A DNA stretch of 64,000 nucleotides. Origin: Hedera helix (lineage: Eukaryota > Streptophyta > Magnoliopsida > Apiales > Araliaceae). The DNA is taken from the NCBI GenBank assembly GCA_947179155.2, contig OX359282.1:21173010-21237009 (forward strand). The letters are read 5' to 3'. Of the stretch, positions 35,446 through 47,705 are shown one piece after another. Both the position numbers and the translations under genes were made by a program. The notes under the pieces were generated by a model. The model had not been told where the DNA came from. It ran no database searches and was given only the letters and a program-made list of their open reading frames with translations. Every line of letters begins with the position of its first letter. Positions within the stretch are counted from its first letter, which is position 1.

Positions 35446-38400
35446 TTATATCGACTTTCCTTCCAACCAACGGCTGTAAAAGACCAACGCCTCTTGTGGC
35501 TTATACTCTGGTACAGTGTGCCCTGCTCCCTATTGCCACACATAGGAACAAAATATAAATTAGACCCTAGGGTTTGTGATTTATTTTTCAAAATTGTAGT
35601 CCTTGTTGTACCTTAATTGTTAAAAAAGTAAAATCATTCTCATATCCTTGAGTATACCTGCAAAAAAGAGTATAAATTTATCCATCTTTATGAAAATCAT
35701 GAACGGTAATGTTATGACGAGGTCAAACTCAATAATCCTATTATCACTTATAAAATTTCACTACGTTGTTAATGTATAAAGTGTATACTCGATGGAGAGA
35801 CTTTGACTTCTCATGCACTAGTAAATTCATTCGTGGTTTTTTGTGTAACAAAATTATATTTTCTTAATTTGCAAAATAATATCAACATATAAAGAAGAGT
35901 TTTATTACATCTTGCGACAAAAATGTGTCTGACTCTTATTGAAAGTAGACAAAATCACATAATCCGTAAATTAATAAAAATACTTTGGTAATAGATTTGT
36001 GTTTACGTCCCACTAAAAATTAAAATTATTTTTTGTCGCAAGATAAATCATTTTTTATAATAAAATACAAAAACATTATCGAAGATTTGAAATATATAAT
36101 TTATTGTGCATGATAATGGATAAACCCTAATATAATTAAATATAAAAATCAATTAAAACTCAAATTTTGGAAAAGAGAGGTTTGTTATTATAATTATGTG
36201 TGGAGTGGAGTACTATACTTCTTATTATCAAGAATGTGTCAGGTATATATACCCCGCAATTTGTCCCTTAAATTTCCATGACCTCCATTCGTCCAGAATC
36301 TTATATCCAAGTGAACTGGTCCATGCTTGGGTCCCAGTAAATGGCACGCACATATCATGATCTCCACTGAAAAAGATGAAGATAGATAAATTTTATATAC
36401 ATGTACATATATAGATATATAAATATAAAATAAAATTAATATTTTATTTATTCCAAATTATTTGATTATTATTGACTTTTAAATTGAGATATTTTCAAAC
36501 TCAAAATTAAGATAACTCAATAAAAATTATAAAACAATAAAATTTATAATGACTAGTACTTTTTATATATTTTACAATATTCATCATTGTATTGATTAAA
36601 ATTAAAAGAATTTATATCAATTTGGAGTTTAAAAATCTCTTAAGTTAATTTTAAAAATTTATTAATAATAACATGTTATTAGTTTAGTAGGAGTGACATA
36701 ACAATGAACCTATAATGATAAATTTGAGAATAATTTGTCATTTTATACTCTTGATAAAAATATGATTTTGTTTGTAAAAGAATAATTTATAAATAAAATT
36801 GTTTTTGTGAAAAAGAAGAAGTAATAAATATGAGGTCTAACTTTGTTAATCGATTATGGTTTTCAGATAATGGCTTACATATATTAGCAATTTATTTTAG
36901 AGTTTTACATCGTCCAGTAATAATATGTCACACAGAAAATTAAGGAGAAAATTATGGGGTTTGAAATTCAATATGATTAGTTAAACAATTTTACTATAAT
37001 AATTAATAAATGCAAAATATGTTAATACAATTCAAATCTCTTGATTTTCTCTTAAACTTTATATGTGACATGTTACTATTGGAGAGTGTAATACTCTAGT
37101 TTTACATGCTATCCGTATATCATTTATTCAATTTTGATATTTAATATCAATATGAGACAAATTCAAAACCAAAAATTAATGTGATCCGTTATAATTTTTA
37201 AAATAATAAATCTTATAATTAATAATATTTTTCAAATAATATACGAGTTCATAATTGATTGACTAAAATAATAAATGGTGTCATATTAATTTTGAATTCA
37301 ACAATAATATATTTTAAAACGTATAAATTCTATATGCGCAGGGATTTTGTCGTTCAACATGATTTGACAATTTCTCCAACCGAACTTAACGACTACATAA
37401 GAAACTCTTATAAGTAATAATATTGTAGAACATATATAGCATATATGAAGACTCTTTCTCAATGATTATTTTCTTAATAAAATGATTTATTGATTGATGA
37501 AAATTAACATGTCATATTATCATTAATCATGATGATTGATAATTGTTAATGTTCATGAATACACAACATTTTCACCAACTACACTCTATGAACAAAATTG
37601 AGCACATTTTGTCCTTAAAACAGAAGCACTATTCCTATGATGTGGAGTGCATAATCATTTCTACATACCCCATCCGTTCAAAATATAAATTTAATATTTA
37701 AAAAAAAATATATTCAAAATATTTTTAAATTCTAAATTTATTAAATTTTTGTCAATGCATTTTTGAATATTACAAACTATATATCTAAATGGGATTTATT
37801 ATTTTTCAGAAATAAATGAATTATGTTAATTTTGAGTTTAAAAATATTTTAAATTGAGTTTAAAAAGTTTAATATCTATTTATATTTTCAAGTGGAATAA
37901 AACAGGCTTAAAATTTGAATAAAGAATTTTATTTTTACCTGTAAATAAGTGCACGATATCCCTGGGTTGTCAGGTTTTTGTGGTAGTAAATCATGCTTCC
38001 AGCATCATGACTGTAGGACAACGTCTGCCCAGTGCACAAGGTCCATGGTCCAGCTTCCTACATTATACGAAGATATATAAATTCAAATATTTATGAGAAA
38101 ACAGAGGTTAAATCGTATTGCTTAGTATTAAGTATTCTCAGAACAATTATAAATATATTGTTAAATGAGTTTTTAATTTAACAGCATAATTTTTGCTCTA
38201 AAATATCAATAGTCGAAAAAATATAAATAGCCGAAAACATAAAAGTACAAATATTTATGTGCAAGATAAAAAATTGCTGGCCCATTCATTATTTTTATTG
38301 AATTATATATATATATATATATATATAAAGGTAATTAAGTGGAAAACATACAGGCTTGGCGTGGATTGCTTTTCTAACTCCAGCATTGTTTAGCCATGTA

Positions 38401-41400
38401 GTTGCTGCTTCATCATCCTGCATTAATTAACCAACTAATTAATCACAATTTTGCTTGGGAGTAGAAGGAAAACAAATTAAGAAGAAAGTTAACAAGAGAG
38501 GGTGAATGAAATTTGACAGCAATTTAGTTAGCTCTATGCGTTTGAGGAAATACAAAAACTAATTATTTATTAATAACTTTGCAATAAGATTATTATGCAT
38601 ATATAATACAGATATCTACACCGACAAAATTACGAAAATAACCTCTGATGCAATTTTTTCGTACAAGGAGTTACATTGTTTTGATTAGTCAATTCTTTAA
38701 TAAAATATATAGGAAAAGTTACATCTGCTGTCTTTTTAGTTGTATCGTAAGTCTGGCACTTAAATTACTTACCATACACGGAACTCTAGAGTCGGCGCCG
38801 GCGGCAACTCTCTCCATTATTTGAGGCCACAATGGAATAAGACCATCTCTAACCGGTGCACGAAAAGGCCATGACCGCCCATAAATCCTCTTCCTCACTG
38901 CGAGAGGCCTACTGGTCATACCTAATTGCTTGAAACTTTGAGGTAAATTTGTGTTATTTTTTGTGTCTTTTGTCGCGGGGCTATGGTAGCAGGGCTCAAG
39001 TATGTCATAGATGTTCAAGCCATCAAGAACCTGTCACGACGACAAAATAGAAATTAAAAAAAAAAAAATTAGTTAAAGATGTGGAGAAGAAGAAGAAGTC
39101 TCACAGTGTCAATCTTTTCTAAAACGACGTAGCAATTCTCATCAATGGGACTATAGTAGTTTCCTTTGCAGTTGGCCTTAGCTTCCTACAAAAACATGAT
39201 GCAGTGTCAAATAAAGATGTTTTTGATGAAGGATAATTACATCAAAGCCAAATAATTGCAGCAAAGATATAATTAATTTAAATAAGAACGAACGAGGGAA
39301 TCAGCAGATCTTGACAAAATGGGTGGTTGTACTTTATTCATACATAATTGTATTTAAAAAAAATCTAAAAAAATATAATTATATATGCATAAAGTACAAT
39401 TTGCAAATAGACTGTTTAGCTGTTGCGAAACTTTCAAGTAATCATATAAATATAATTATAAAAATTGCCGATACATTTTAGAAACTCCAACGTCGGCATA
39501 ATATTTGTTTTGTCTACATGGAGCGTTTAGTGTGTTTGAATTTTAAATGCATACGAGAATCAGGGGTGGCTCAAGACAATTTGAGGCCTAAAGCGATAAT
39601 TTTAAATGAGGTCTTTTATATTTAGTATGTTTTTTTATTGATTTTTATGGTCAAATTAATTATTTTTTAAATCAATATATCTTATTATTATTTAATATAT
39701 GTATAAAAATCCTATAAACATTATAAACTATATAAAATTTAGTACTAATCTCAATGTTTACTTTTTTGAAAATTTAAATATATATGTTTAATTGTTAATT
39801 TTAAAAATAGTTAATTTGATTACAAAAGTCAATAGATGATTTTTATTTTGAGACGGAGTAAATATTAAATTTTTTTATTTTAATGAGGCTTTTTTTTATA
39901 ATGTTAATTTTTTTTAGGTATTTAATATTTGTATTGGACTATGGGCCCTAAGGATTGATTGAGTTTATATTTTTATAAGATTTTTTTTACATAAATTATT
40001 TATAGTATATAAAAATTTGAGGCCTTCCTTTGAGATGAGGCCTAAAGCCCAGGCTTTTTTTCCCATACCATAGGGCCGGCCCTGACGAGAATCTTATTCG
40101 TTTTTAAATAATCCTAAACGCAATGTATTTAACTTATATACGCAATGTTTGAAGCTTAAACACTCGACACCAAAAATAACTGTCGTCTGCCGCAAACGCT
40201 ATAAATACTGACAACCTAACATACTTCCATATCTAAAAATGACACTTGAGCGCCGTAGCCGTCTACAATCTAAACAAAATAGTTGAAATTTACCTCAAAC
40301 ATACTGTCTGGGATAAGGCCCATTCCATGTGCAAACGGAACAAGAGCATTGCCATCAAATTTCCCGTCTGTAACCCCATTTCCAACCATATAACCCTGCA
40401 ATACTCATTTTTTTAGCTTCATTAGTCCAGTAAATTTTATTTCAAAATATTTATAAATAAATAAAATTGACATATATACCTTGAAATTGATAACAGGCTT
40501 CACAGCACTTTTTATTCCTGAAAGAAAAAAATTAATAATTATTAAACAATAATTTCTTATGGACTTGATCGATGATCATCGACACGCGAATGTCTTACCT
40601 TTGACTACGCCTGAAGCAAGAGTTGGCACGTATACCCCAGCATAAGACTCTCCAGCAATGTAAAATGGATTCCCCAGAAACTCCGGGAATTGCTCAAACC
40701 ACTAAATCAAAAACAAATTAAAAAAATATGGAAATTTATTATTACCTAATTTTAAATACCAAAAAATTCCCAACTTTTCCTTTTAGAATTTATTAATATA
40801 AAAATATTAAATTTAATGAAGATTCGTGCGAACCTTAAGTAAAAATTTATACGTATCGGCGGCCGTTTGTATGTCCCCTGATATATAATTCGTCGTGTTG
40901 TCGGAGTACGAGAAGCCAACACCAGCAGGTGAATCCAAATAAATAACACTAGACACCTGAAATTTTTTGATGATTTACTTTTGTTGAAAAATTAATTGGG
41001 AAACAAAATAAATAAATAAGGCTGAAAATATAGTTGAGAAAAAAAAATAATTAACCTTGGACCAGCTATATGGATTCAGATGCAAAATAGGCAGGCTTCC
41101 TCGCGGTTTTCCCAGTTCAAAATTGAAGGGACCTGCAAGGTTAATTTAACTTAATCAAAATTGAGTTTCACCAATTAACTATATTCTCTCCATTCCAAAA
41201 CATAGAATTAATATCAATTTCTTGAAGTCAATTTGACATATTTTTAATTTTAAAATTAGTATTAATTTATTTTTAGACAACAAAATTATAAGCTATCTAA
41301 ATAATACTAATTATTAATTATAAGATTTATAATTTTCAAAAAAACAAATTAATCAAATTAATTTTAAATTTAAAAATATTTTAAATTAACTTAAAAATCA

Positions 41401-43225
41401 AAATTTATCCTATATTTTAAACCAGAAAGAAGTACATCTTTTACCCTGCTATCATGATTTTGAGACTTTTTACTGGTAACCTAAAAGGGGACTTGCGTTT
41501 ATTAATATTTCTTCACCTTTACACAAATGTATTTTCTTTCCTCCTATTTAATTAGACTTCTTGTCACTCTTGATGATATTGAAATGTTTTCATTAGGCCC
41601 CTGGAGCTAAATTATTCAACATGGTATAACAAGCTACGTACTTCTTTCTGTCTTAAATTAAATGATTAATTTTATTTTATTTTTATATTAAATTGACTTC
41701 TTTAGAATTAATCATATGCAAGTATATTTTTAAAATTACAAAAAAATAGGGTTAGCAATAAGTAGTATATACTTTCTTTTAGTTATAATCCCTTCATATT
41801 TTGGCCAAAATAGAGTAAAAATTAATTTTAAAAATAGTCAATTTGACTTTTAAAAATCAATGCTAAACATTTAATTTTGGATATACGGATGGAGTATTTA
41901 AATTAACCCCCAACATTTTCTTTTACTTTTTTCTTCTAAAATTAACCATTAGATAGAGCATGCACATCTTCTATCCATGTTTGAAATAATCTAACGACAA
42001 GTTTATATATACAACATCCAAATGTAATATTAAATATTAAATTTATCTTAATTATTAAAAAGTGGGTGGTCAGATCCTCTGTAACGATTTCCTCTGTGCC
42101 GAGGTTTATGACGACGATTTTTAGGATCTATGGCGACGGTATGTCCCGTCGCCGTAACCCTACAAAAAAAAAAGAGTATGACAACAGTATATACCATCGT
42201 CATAGACCTCGACACAAAGAAATAGAGGAATTTGATTACAAATGATCTCATGCCTAAAAAGTGGGGTATAATATGAATTTTAATATCATATTTTACTTTT
42301 TAATAGTTAAAATATATGTAGTGTTTGAATATTGTATTTAAATATTGTGTACTTATACTTATTCATAATTTAACAATCAACCGGTGGGCAGAATGAGAAT
42401 CATCCAAATATGGAAAATACAAAGAATGTGGAATTCAATTCATGTAGGAATTAAAATCAAACACTGACTAGATACAACTTACTGAAATTCAGAATCCAAT
42501 GTTGATGATAAGGTTAGAAAATTAAAGCTAGTAAAGTACCATGTTCATAGACAAATCCGTCAAAGCTTGAGCAGCCTGGTCCACCATTGAGCCACAAAAC
42601 AACAGCATCCTTTGATGGATTCCTCTCTGATACCACAAAATAGTAGAACAAATTCTTTGCAGGTTTCCCTTCTAGTGTCACATACCTTCAAAGATCCCAA
42701 CAACAAAAAAAGTCCTTTAGATTCATCCAAAAAATGCGCCGTACTCTTTCATGGAAAGTTTAAGCTTTGATTAAAACAAAAATAAAAATAATTGTTTGAA
42801 TTGACTCATATTTTTGCGGATTCGACTACTGATCACTACGACAGAGTAATCGGGAGTCTCACTAAAAAAGTTAATTTGAGATCATGTTATAACAGTTAAG
42901 ATTTTTTAGTTACTATAAAAATATTGTTTGGTGTATAAATCATTGTAGAAATTAGTAGTAATATAAAGATAACATGGTAAATTAAGTCATTAGTAATTTT
43001 TTGAAATTTACAGACGAAAAATATTTTAAAACGTATTTCACTCTCTGAATATACAGATAAAAAAGAACGGATGAAGTGTATAAATACATACCCTGCATAG
43101 TGATTTGATGGGAATTTGCCACTAAATCCAGGAAGTTTGGTTACAAGAGAGCCTTGAGGAGCTGCTTTAACATTGGCATAGCTCAGAATTACTAAGAAAA
43201 GTGAAAAAAATATCCAATTATTCAT
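35446..43225 (-). CDS. Serine carboxypeptidase-like protein (SCPL20-like), 14 exons
   Basis: Exons: 43225-43092, 42685-42540, 41132-41056, 40956-40834, 40701-40599, 40517-40480, 40395-40294, 39185-39105, 39030-38773, 38417-38352, 38057-37939, 36366-36253, 35657-35612, 35529-35446. All junctions are GT-AG and phases agree, giving 1491 nt and 496 residues, normal for the family. A signal peptide (MNNWIFFSLFLVILSYANVKA) is followed by SLVTKLPGFSGKFPSNHYAGY. The oxyanion block NGGPGCSS is at 78-85, GESYAG with catalytic Ser179 in exon 5, GDHDMCVP with catalytic Asp (about 420) in exon 12, and GAGHTVPEY with His473 in exon 14. The family (peptidase S10) removes C-terminal residues from peptides, or in some clades transfers acyl groups; the sequence resembles SCPL20-type carboxypeptidases, so a secreted or vacuolar peptidase is inferred. 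Exons 12-14 also exist as two downstream copies. Introns 2, 3, 7 and 11 hold MITEs. Confidence 0.92.
35895..36180. repeat. Single copy of the ~290-bp repeat in SCPL intron 12
   Basis: One unit starting with TTGCGACAAAAATGTGTCTG near 35912 and ending before exon 12; the duplicated units have four each. Confidence 0.85.
36440..37930. other. SCPL intron 11: degraded Stowaway-type MITEs and AT-rich DNA
   Basis: 36440-36690 and 37665-37905 resemble the Stowaway-like element at 52592 (CCAAATTATTTGA..., CATCCGTTCAAAATATAA...), both decayed. Between them is AT-rich DNA with no gene. Confidence 0.5.
38303..38327. repeat. (TA)n in SCPL intron 10
   Basis: Short TA run immediately downstream of exon 10. 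Confidence 0.85.
39561..40084. mobile_element. 524-bp hAT-type MITE in SCPL intron 7
   Basis: Flanked by an exact 8-bp duplication ACGAGAAT (39553-39560 and 40085-40092). Ends CAGGGGTGGCTC and AGGGCCGGCCCTG are an imperfect inverted repeat of the type seen in many plant hAT elements. The AT-rich interior has no ORF. Confidence 0.85.
41180..41905. repeat. Degraded Stowaway-type MITEs in SCPL intron 2
   Basis: Two stretches (41185-41440 and 41640-41905) begin or end with TCTCCATTCCAAAAC / CTTCTTTCTGTC and ATACGGATGGAGTATTT, matching the TIR text of the element at 52592. Their borders are unclear. Confidence 0.5.
41995..42375. mobile_element. AT-rich foldback MITE interrupted by a second MITE
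   Basis: Halves 41995-42066 and 42255-42375 reproduce the foldback family of 7590-7747 (GGGGTATAATATGAATTTTA and AATATTGTATTTAAATATTG). The insertion at 42067-42254 separates them. Confidence 0.65.
42067..42254. mobile_element. 188-bp MULE-type MITE nested in the foldback MITE
   Basis: Flanked by an 11-bp duplication TAAAAAGTGGG (42056-42066 and 42255-42265), the size made by Mutator-like elements. The halves are inverted: AGATCCTCTGTAACGATTTC and GAGGTTTATGACGACG on the left match the reverse of the right end. Confidence 0.75.
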
Positions 43226-43455
43226 TGGCTAAATGAAGAGGTGGCAATCTTTTTCTTTTCTTCCCCTTTTCTCTTTCCAATTCCTTCTGGAAATAAAAAT
43301 GGGGAAGAAAAAATAATGGGTAGAAAATGAGAAGGGGAGAGAGGATAGGAGGAGAATGAAGGAATTGAAATGGCTGATAAACAATACATGGGAAAGGAAA
43401 TAAATAGCAGGAAGACCAAAGGGGAAGGCAATAAGAGAGATGGAAATTGACGCAA
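43222..43455 (-). other. Possible upstream ORF overlapping the SCPL start (ATGA)
   Basis: A 77-codon ORF, MRQFPSLLLPSPLVFLLF at its start, ends with the TGA that overlaps the SCPL ATG (CAATGA). If transcription starts upstream of 43455 it would be an upstream ORF limiting SCPL translation; if the TATA-like site at 43400 is used it would not be in the mRNA. Confidence 0.3.
43398..43410 (-). promoter_or_regulatory. Possible TATA box of the SCPL gene
   Basis: The minus strand reads CTGCTATTTATTTCC about 175-190 bases before the ATG, with CT-rich sequence downstream, as common in plant 5' leaders. Position only; no experimental support. Confidence 0.35.
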
Positions 43456-46400
43456 AGGAAAAGGAAATCTAGCGTTAAATTAAAACGGTTAGCACAAACA
43501 TTTTTGAGGTATTAATTTGTCCCGTCTTATATCCACGAGAATTAAAGATTAATATAATGTCAGTTTATAGTGTGATGATTATGACAGACATGTATACACA
43601 TACGTATCAGCGTATTAAATTTACGACATTGTCGTGTATACGAACAGTGTTATAATTATAATACGTTATTGATAAAATATTTATGTAAAGTTATTTTTAT
43701 TTTAATAATATATCATAATTTTAGCACTGTTCATATGTAAATTGTCAATGTATTAAATTTAAACTCTATCCACAACTCTATCCACAATGTTGTGTACATT
43801 CATTAATTTGGGAATGCTAAAAAAGTAGGGAACTTGCTAAAAAGGCATTTATTTTTGTCTAATTATATTACTCCCTCTAGTCCTTTTTAACTTATATTTT
43901 AGGAGAAAATGCATAAATTAAATAGTGTAACTATTGCTTTGTCTACTTTTTTAAATTGGGTAAAAAGAATTGAATACTATCCTTCTCAAATTTATTGAAA
44001 AGATAAAAGAGGATTTCTTAAAAAATATTTAGGAATAATATATGAAACTTAATCGTTAATTCTTTTTTGGAATCTATAAAGAAAACAACTTTTTTTTTTT
44101 TTTTTATCTAAAAAGAGAAATAGAATGTGGAGAGTATGTTTTTAAAAGAACAAACATAATACCCGTGTAAGGCACGAGCAACTGTGCAAAATAGTAAATT
44201 TATTTGTTAATAACTGAATATGAATATATGTATATTTATATAATAATAATTTGGATCAGTGAGAGTACCGTTGTTTAGAGGAGTCAAAATTAATATTAAT
44301 TTTAGTTAATGCAATATTTAATACTATAAATAAATTACAAATTACTGCCGATTATAAAATTTAAGGGAAACAATCAATTCAAAGTTTTACAGAATTTTTT
44401 TTTTAAATACAAATAATAATATTGAATAAACAATGGAGAGTGTATTTCACTATTCTTAATTGACAAACGATAAATTAGATTAAAAAAAAATAGAGTTTTT
44501 ATATCACAAAACAAAGAATTGTCTCTTAATTGGCCATGTGTGTGTAAAAAATATGAAATAGCAAAATGTGAATCACTAATAGCGCTGGGCATTAAAGAAC
44601 ACGAGTTTTTGCAAACAGTAACAGTGTAATTATTCGACGATGGTTTATAGTGGTGATGCAGTGGCACAATCTTGATAATAAGAGTGACAAACGCAGCAAT
44701 AAGCCCAAAATAATCCCAACAATACAATCCACATCCACATACTTCTTCTACTGCTGCTCCCATTAATACTATGCACGTGTATATATTTATATACACGTTG
44801 ATTGAGATTTTTTTTTTTATTTTTTTGAGAAAATAGTTTTGGGAAGAAGAAACTCTTTAATTTTATAATCTAAATTGGAGAGTAACTCTTTGTTTTTAAC
44901 TCCTCATTTTTCTACATAATTGGAGTTAAATTAAGACGAATGAAGTTAACTCAATTTAATTGGGATTATAATTTTATTCAAGTTTTGCAGCCCAACCAGT
45001 AGGAGTCTGGGTATGATGCTAAATTCAGTAACTTAATGCAGAAATTTAATACTAACTCGAATAAATTGAAAATCAATTGACTCAATTGTGGATGATTTCA
45101 TGGATGTTATATATATAGTATTGATTGAAAAGTACTATTATGAAATCTGTAAAAAAATCATTTAATGTTTTAATTCTCAAAAGGTTGGGTGCACCTAATT
45201 TATTAAGGTTATGATTATTTATAAAAATATATATTTGAGATTGGACTATTTATATTAATTTAGCACTATTTTAGACTATTTTATCCCATGATGAGAGATT
45301 AATAGTCATTTAAATAGTTTTATGGATTTTTTTCTATCATTCCTAAGTCTATTAACGAAGGATTATAAAATCTCATGATAAATTTGAGATTAATAGTCTC
45401 TTTTATTTTAAGCTATTAAATAGTTTTATGGGACTAATAGTCCAACATCAAGGGACTAATACTCCCTCGTCAAAGAATTAAATAGTACAAAGTAATATTA
45501 AATTAAGATAAATAGTCTAATCCTAAATATATTTTTTGTAAGCAAATATAGTCTAAGAGAATTAATAACAACTTTTCTGTCTGGGTGAAAATCAATGCTT
45601 AGCAAGTGTCATGCATAGCAAGATCGATAATTAATTAGCATTATACTTTTTGTTTAAGGAAATTAGTGGTCTCCATCAATAAATTATAATAAAAAATATA
45701 TAAAAATATTAAGGATATATTTAGTGTTTATTCATTAGTGTTTTGAATATTTACTTACTTGGTGGGGTTAAATAAATAAATAAATGGCGTATTAGTATTT
45801 AATTTATCCCAAAGACTTTTCTTTGCTGAGGTCAATTAGTTACATATCCGCCCAAAACTGAAATAACAAATGCACATTTTGAGTGGAAGAACTTTATAAT
45901 CCACATGACTATCTCCGATCCAAATTGTAAGGTTATTATAGATTTATTAAAAGTCCATTTCAAATATTTTTAAATTTAAAATTGACATTAATTCATTTAA
46001 TTTATTTATTATTTTCAAAATTTAATTGAATTATATTAATTTTAAATTTAAAAATATTTAAAATTAATTTTTAAAAAATTAATAATAATTTTATAATTCG
46101 ATACGAAAGAAGTACTATAAAATTCACCAACATTTTATTTAAATAAATTAAACCGTTTCTGTGTAAATACTATCATTATTCGGAAGAAAACTAGACGACT
46201 ACAATAGAACCGGGGGGATTGGGAACTTCTAAAGATAATTGAGTAAGGTTGTGAATTTCGAGGAAACAAACAAGTGCAAATTTAGGACCAAGTTCAACTA
46301 TGAATTGTGGGGATACATGTGACAATTTGGCAATGAATTTCCTTATGAAAGTTCACCATTTGGATGGAGAAGTTGATGTCCAACCACAACCACTCTTGCG

Positions 46401-47640
46401 GTCCAACTCAACAATGTTAATTAAATTAGTGGTGGAGAGAAGAAAAAAACAAATCAAATATATAAAAGGTCCAAAAGTTTCAAGATAGTCAAAAATAATA
46501 ATCTTAGATTGGATGAAAATTTCAAGATTTTTGTATTAAGTGAGAATTTAAAACATTTTTTTGGGTTTGAACACAAAATGGAATGATACTTAATTTGTAA
46601 GGCACACATCGAACTTTAATTCAAAAGTGATTATAAAATTACCCAAAAGGTAACTGAATCCGTTCCTAAAATGGAAGATCATTTTTTGTTTCAAATGACT
46701 TGGAGTTACTTATATTACGTTATATAAAAAAAGAATCTTACAATTATATGATATAAGAATTTTTTAAAATATAGTGAAACTGTCAGCCGTCGACCGTGGA
46801 CATTAGTCCAAACATTTTGAGTGAACCACATAAATTTTATATCTTGTGTGATTGTTTTCTTTCAATTTTTTCTTTCATATTATTTTCGCTGCGTTGTTAT
46901 CCTCAAACAAAACGGTCATGTGAGAATGAATTGTCCTACGCTATTATTTCTAATGTGAAAAAAAAATGTATTTTAGATTTTATTAGTTATTAATGTTGTT
47001 AATTTATGATTTAATGATAGGTTGTGATCAATTTTTGAAGTCCTAGGTGATTATTGTACTATTTTGATAAAGGGCTATTTTGATTTCAAATCGATGTGTT
47101 ATTTTATTATTATATTTGGATATAGTAGAACGAATGCATAAATTTTGATCCAAAAAAATTTATTTGCAAGTAATCAGAGTTACGTAGATCGTAGAAATTG
47201 CAGAAGATCGCGGAGCCACATGAAAGTTGACACTAAAATCAGTCAACCCCAAGTTAAAACGTTGAGCCAATAGACCACGTTTGAAAAACGTTGAATACTT
47301 AAAAACTTAAAATGCCGTTTATTTATAACGATTATGATTTTATAAATATATTTGCATGAATTATACTCTTAAAATTATTAATTTTATGATTAAATAATTT
47401 TAATCACATATTTATTTTGAATGAGATTATTTATAAAATAATTTCATGTTATTATTATTTTTTTTGTTCAGAATTATTTAAAGAATTAGATAAAAAATTA
47501 TCGTTTAAATTATTATCCTTTACTGTTAATAATAAAGAGATCGTATTATCCATAAGTTTGAGTATAAATAGATAGAATATGATACAACGGTAAATTTAAA
47601 CAAAAATAAAGATTAATTTTGTCCACAAATTTTTATTCTC
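43456..47640. other. Intergenic region, AT-rich, no clear gene
   Basis: Separates the SCPL promoter from the 3' end of the aspartic protease gene. A decayed Stowaway-like stretch lies at about 45920-46110. ORFs are short and lack recognisable domains; the only one worth noting is at 44374-44763. Confidence 0.6.
44374..44763 (-). CDS. Doubtful small ORF, Cys-rich with one membrane-like segment
   Basis: From the internal Met at 44763 it reads MGAAVEEVCGCGLYCWDYFG, then a hydrophobic stretch LIAAFVTLIIKIVPL and a hydrophilic tail. Base composition in 44.57-44.77 kb is less AT-rich than around it, which hints at coding. I do not recognise a family. The second half is low-complexity and may be non-coding; it could be the first exon of a small gene or chance. 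Confidence 0.25.
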   Translation of the reverse strand: MGAAVEEVCGCGLYCWDYFGLIAAFVTLIIKIVPLHHHYKPSSNNYTVTVCKNSCSLMPSAISDSHFAISYFLHTHGQLRDNSLFCDIKTLFFFNLIYRLSIKNSEIHSPLFIQYYYLYLKKKFCKTLN

Positions 47641-47705
47641 AAATGGGAGGAATTATAAAGAAATTCAATGAATGAGATGAGATTCTGCTAGATGTGACAA
47701 AATCA

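Noticed and set aside
35388..35591. Minus-strand ORF over SCPL exon 14 (and 30106-30288)
   Set aside because: It reads the exon in the wrong frame; the correct frame gives GAGHTVPEYKP and a TAA at 35446.
46300..46488. 62-codon plus-strand ORF
   Set aside because: No domain, no coding-like context; chance ORF in intergenic DNA.
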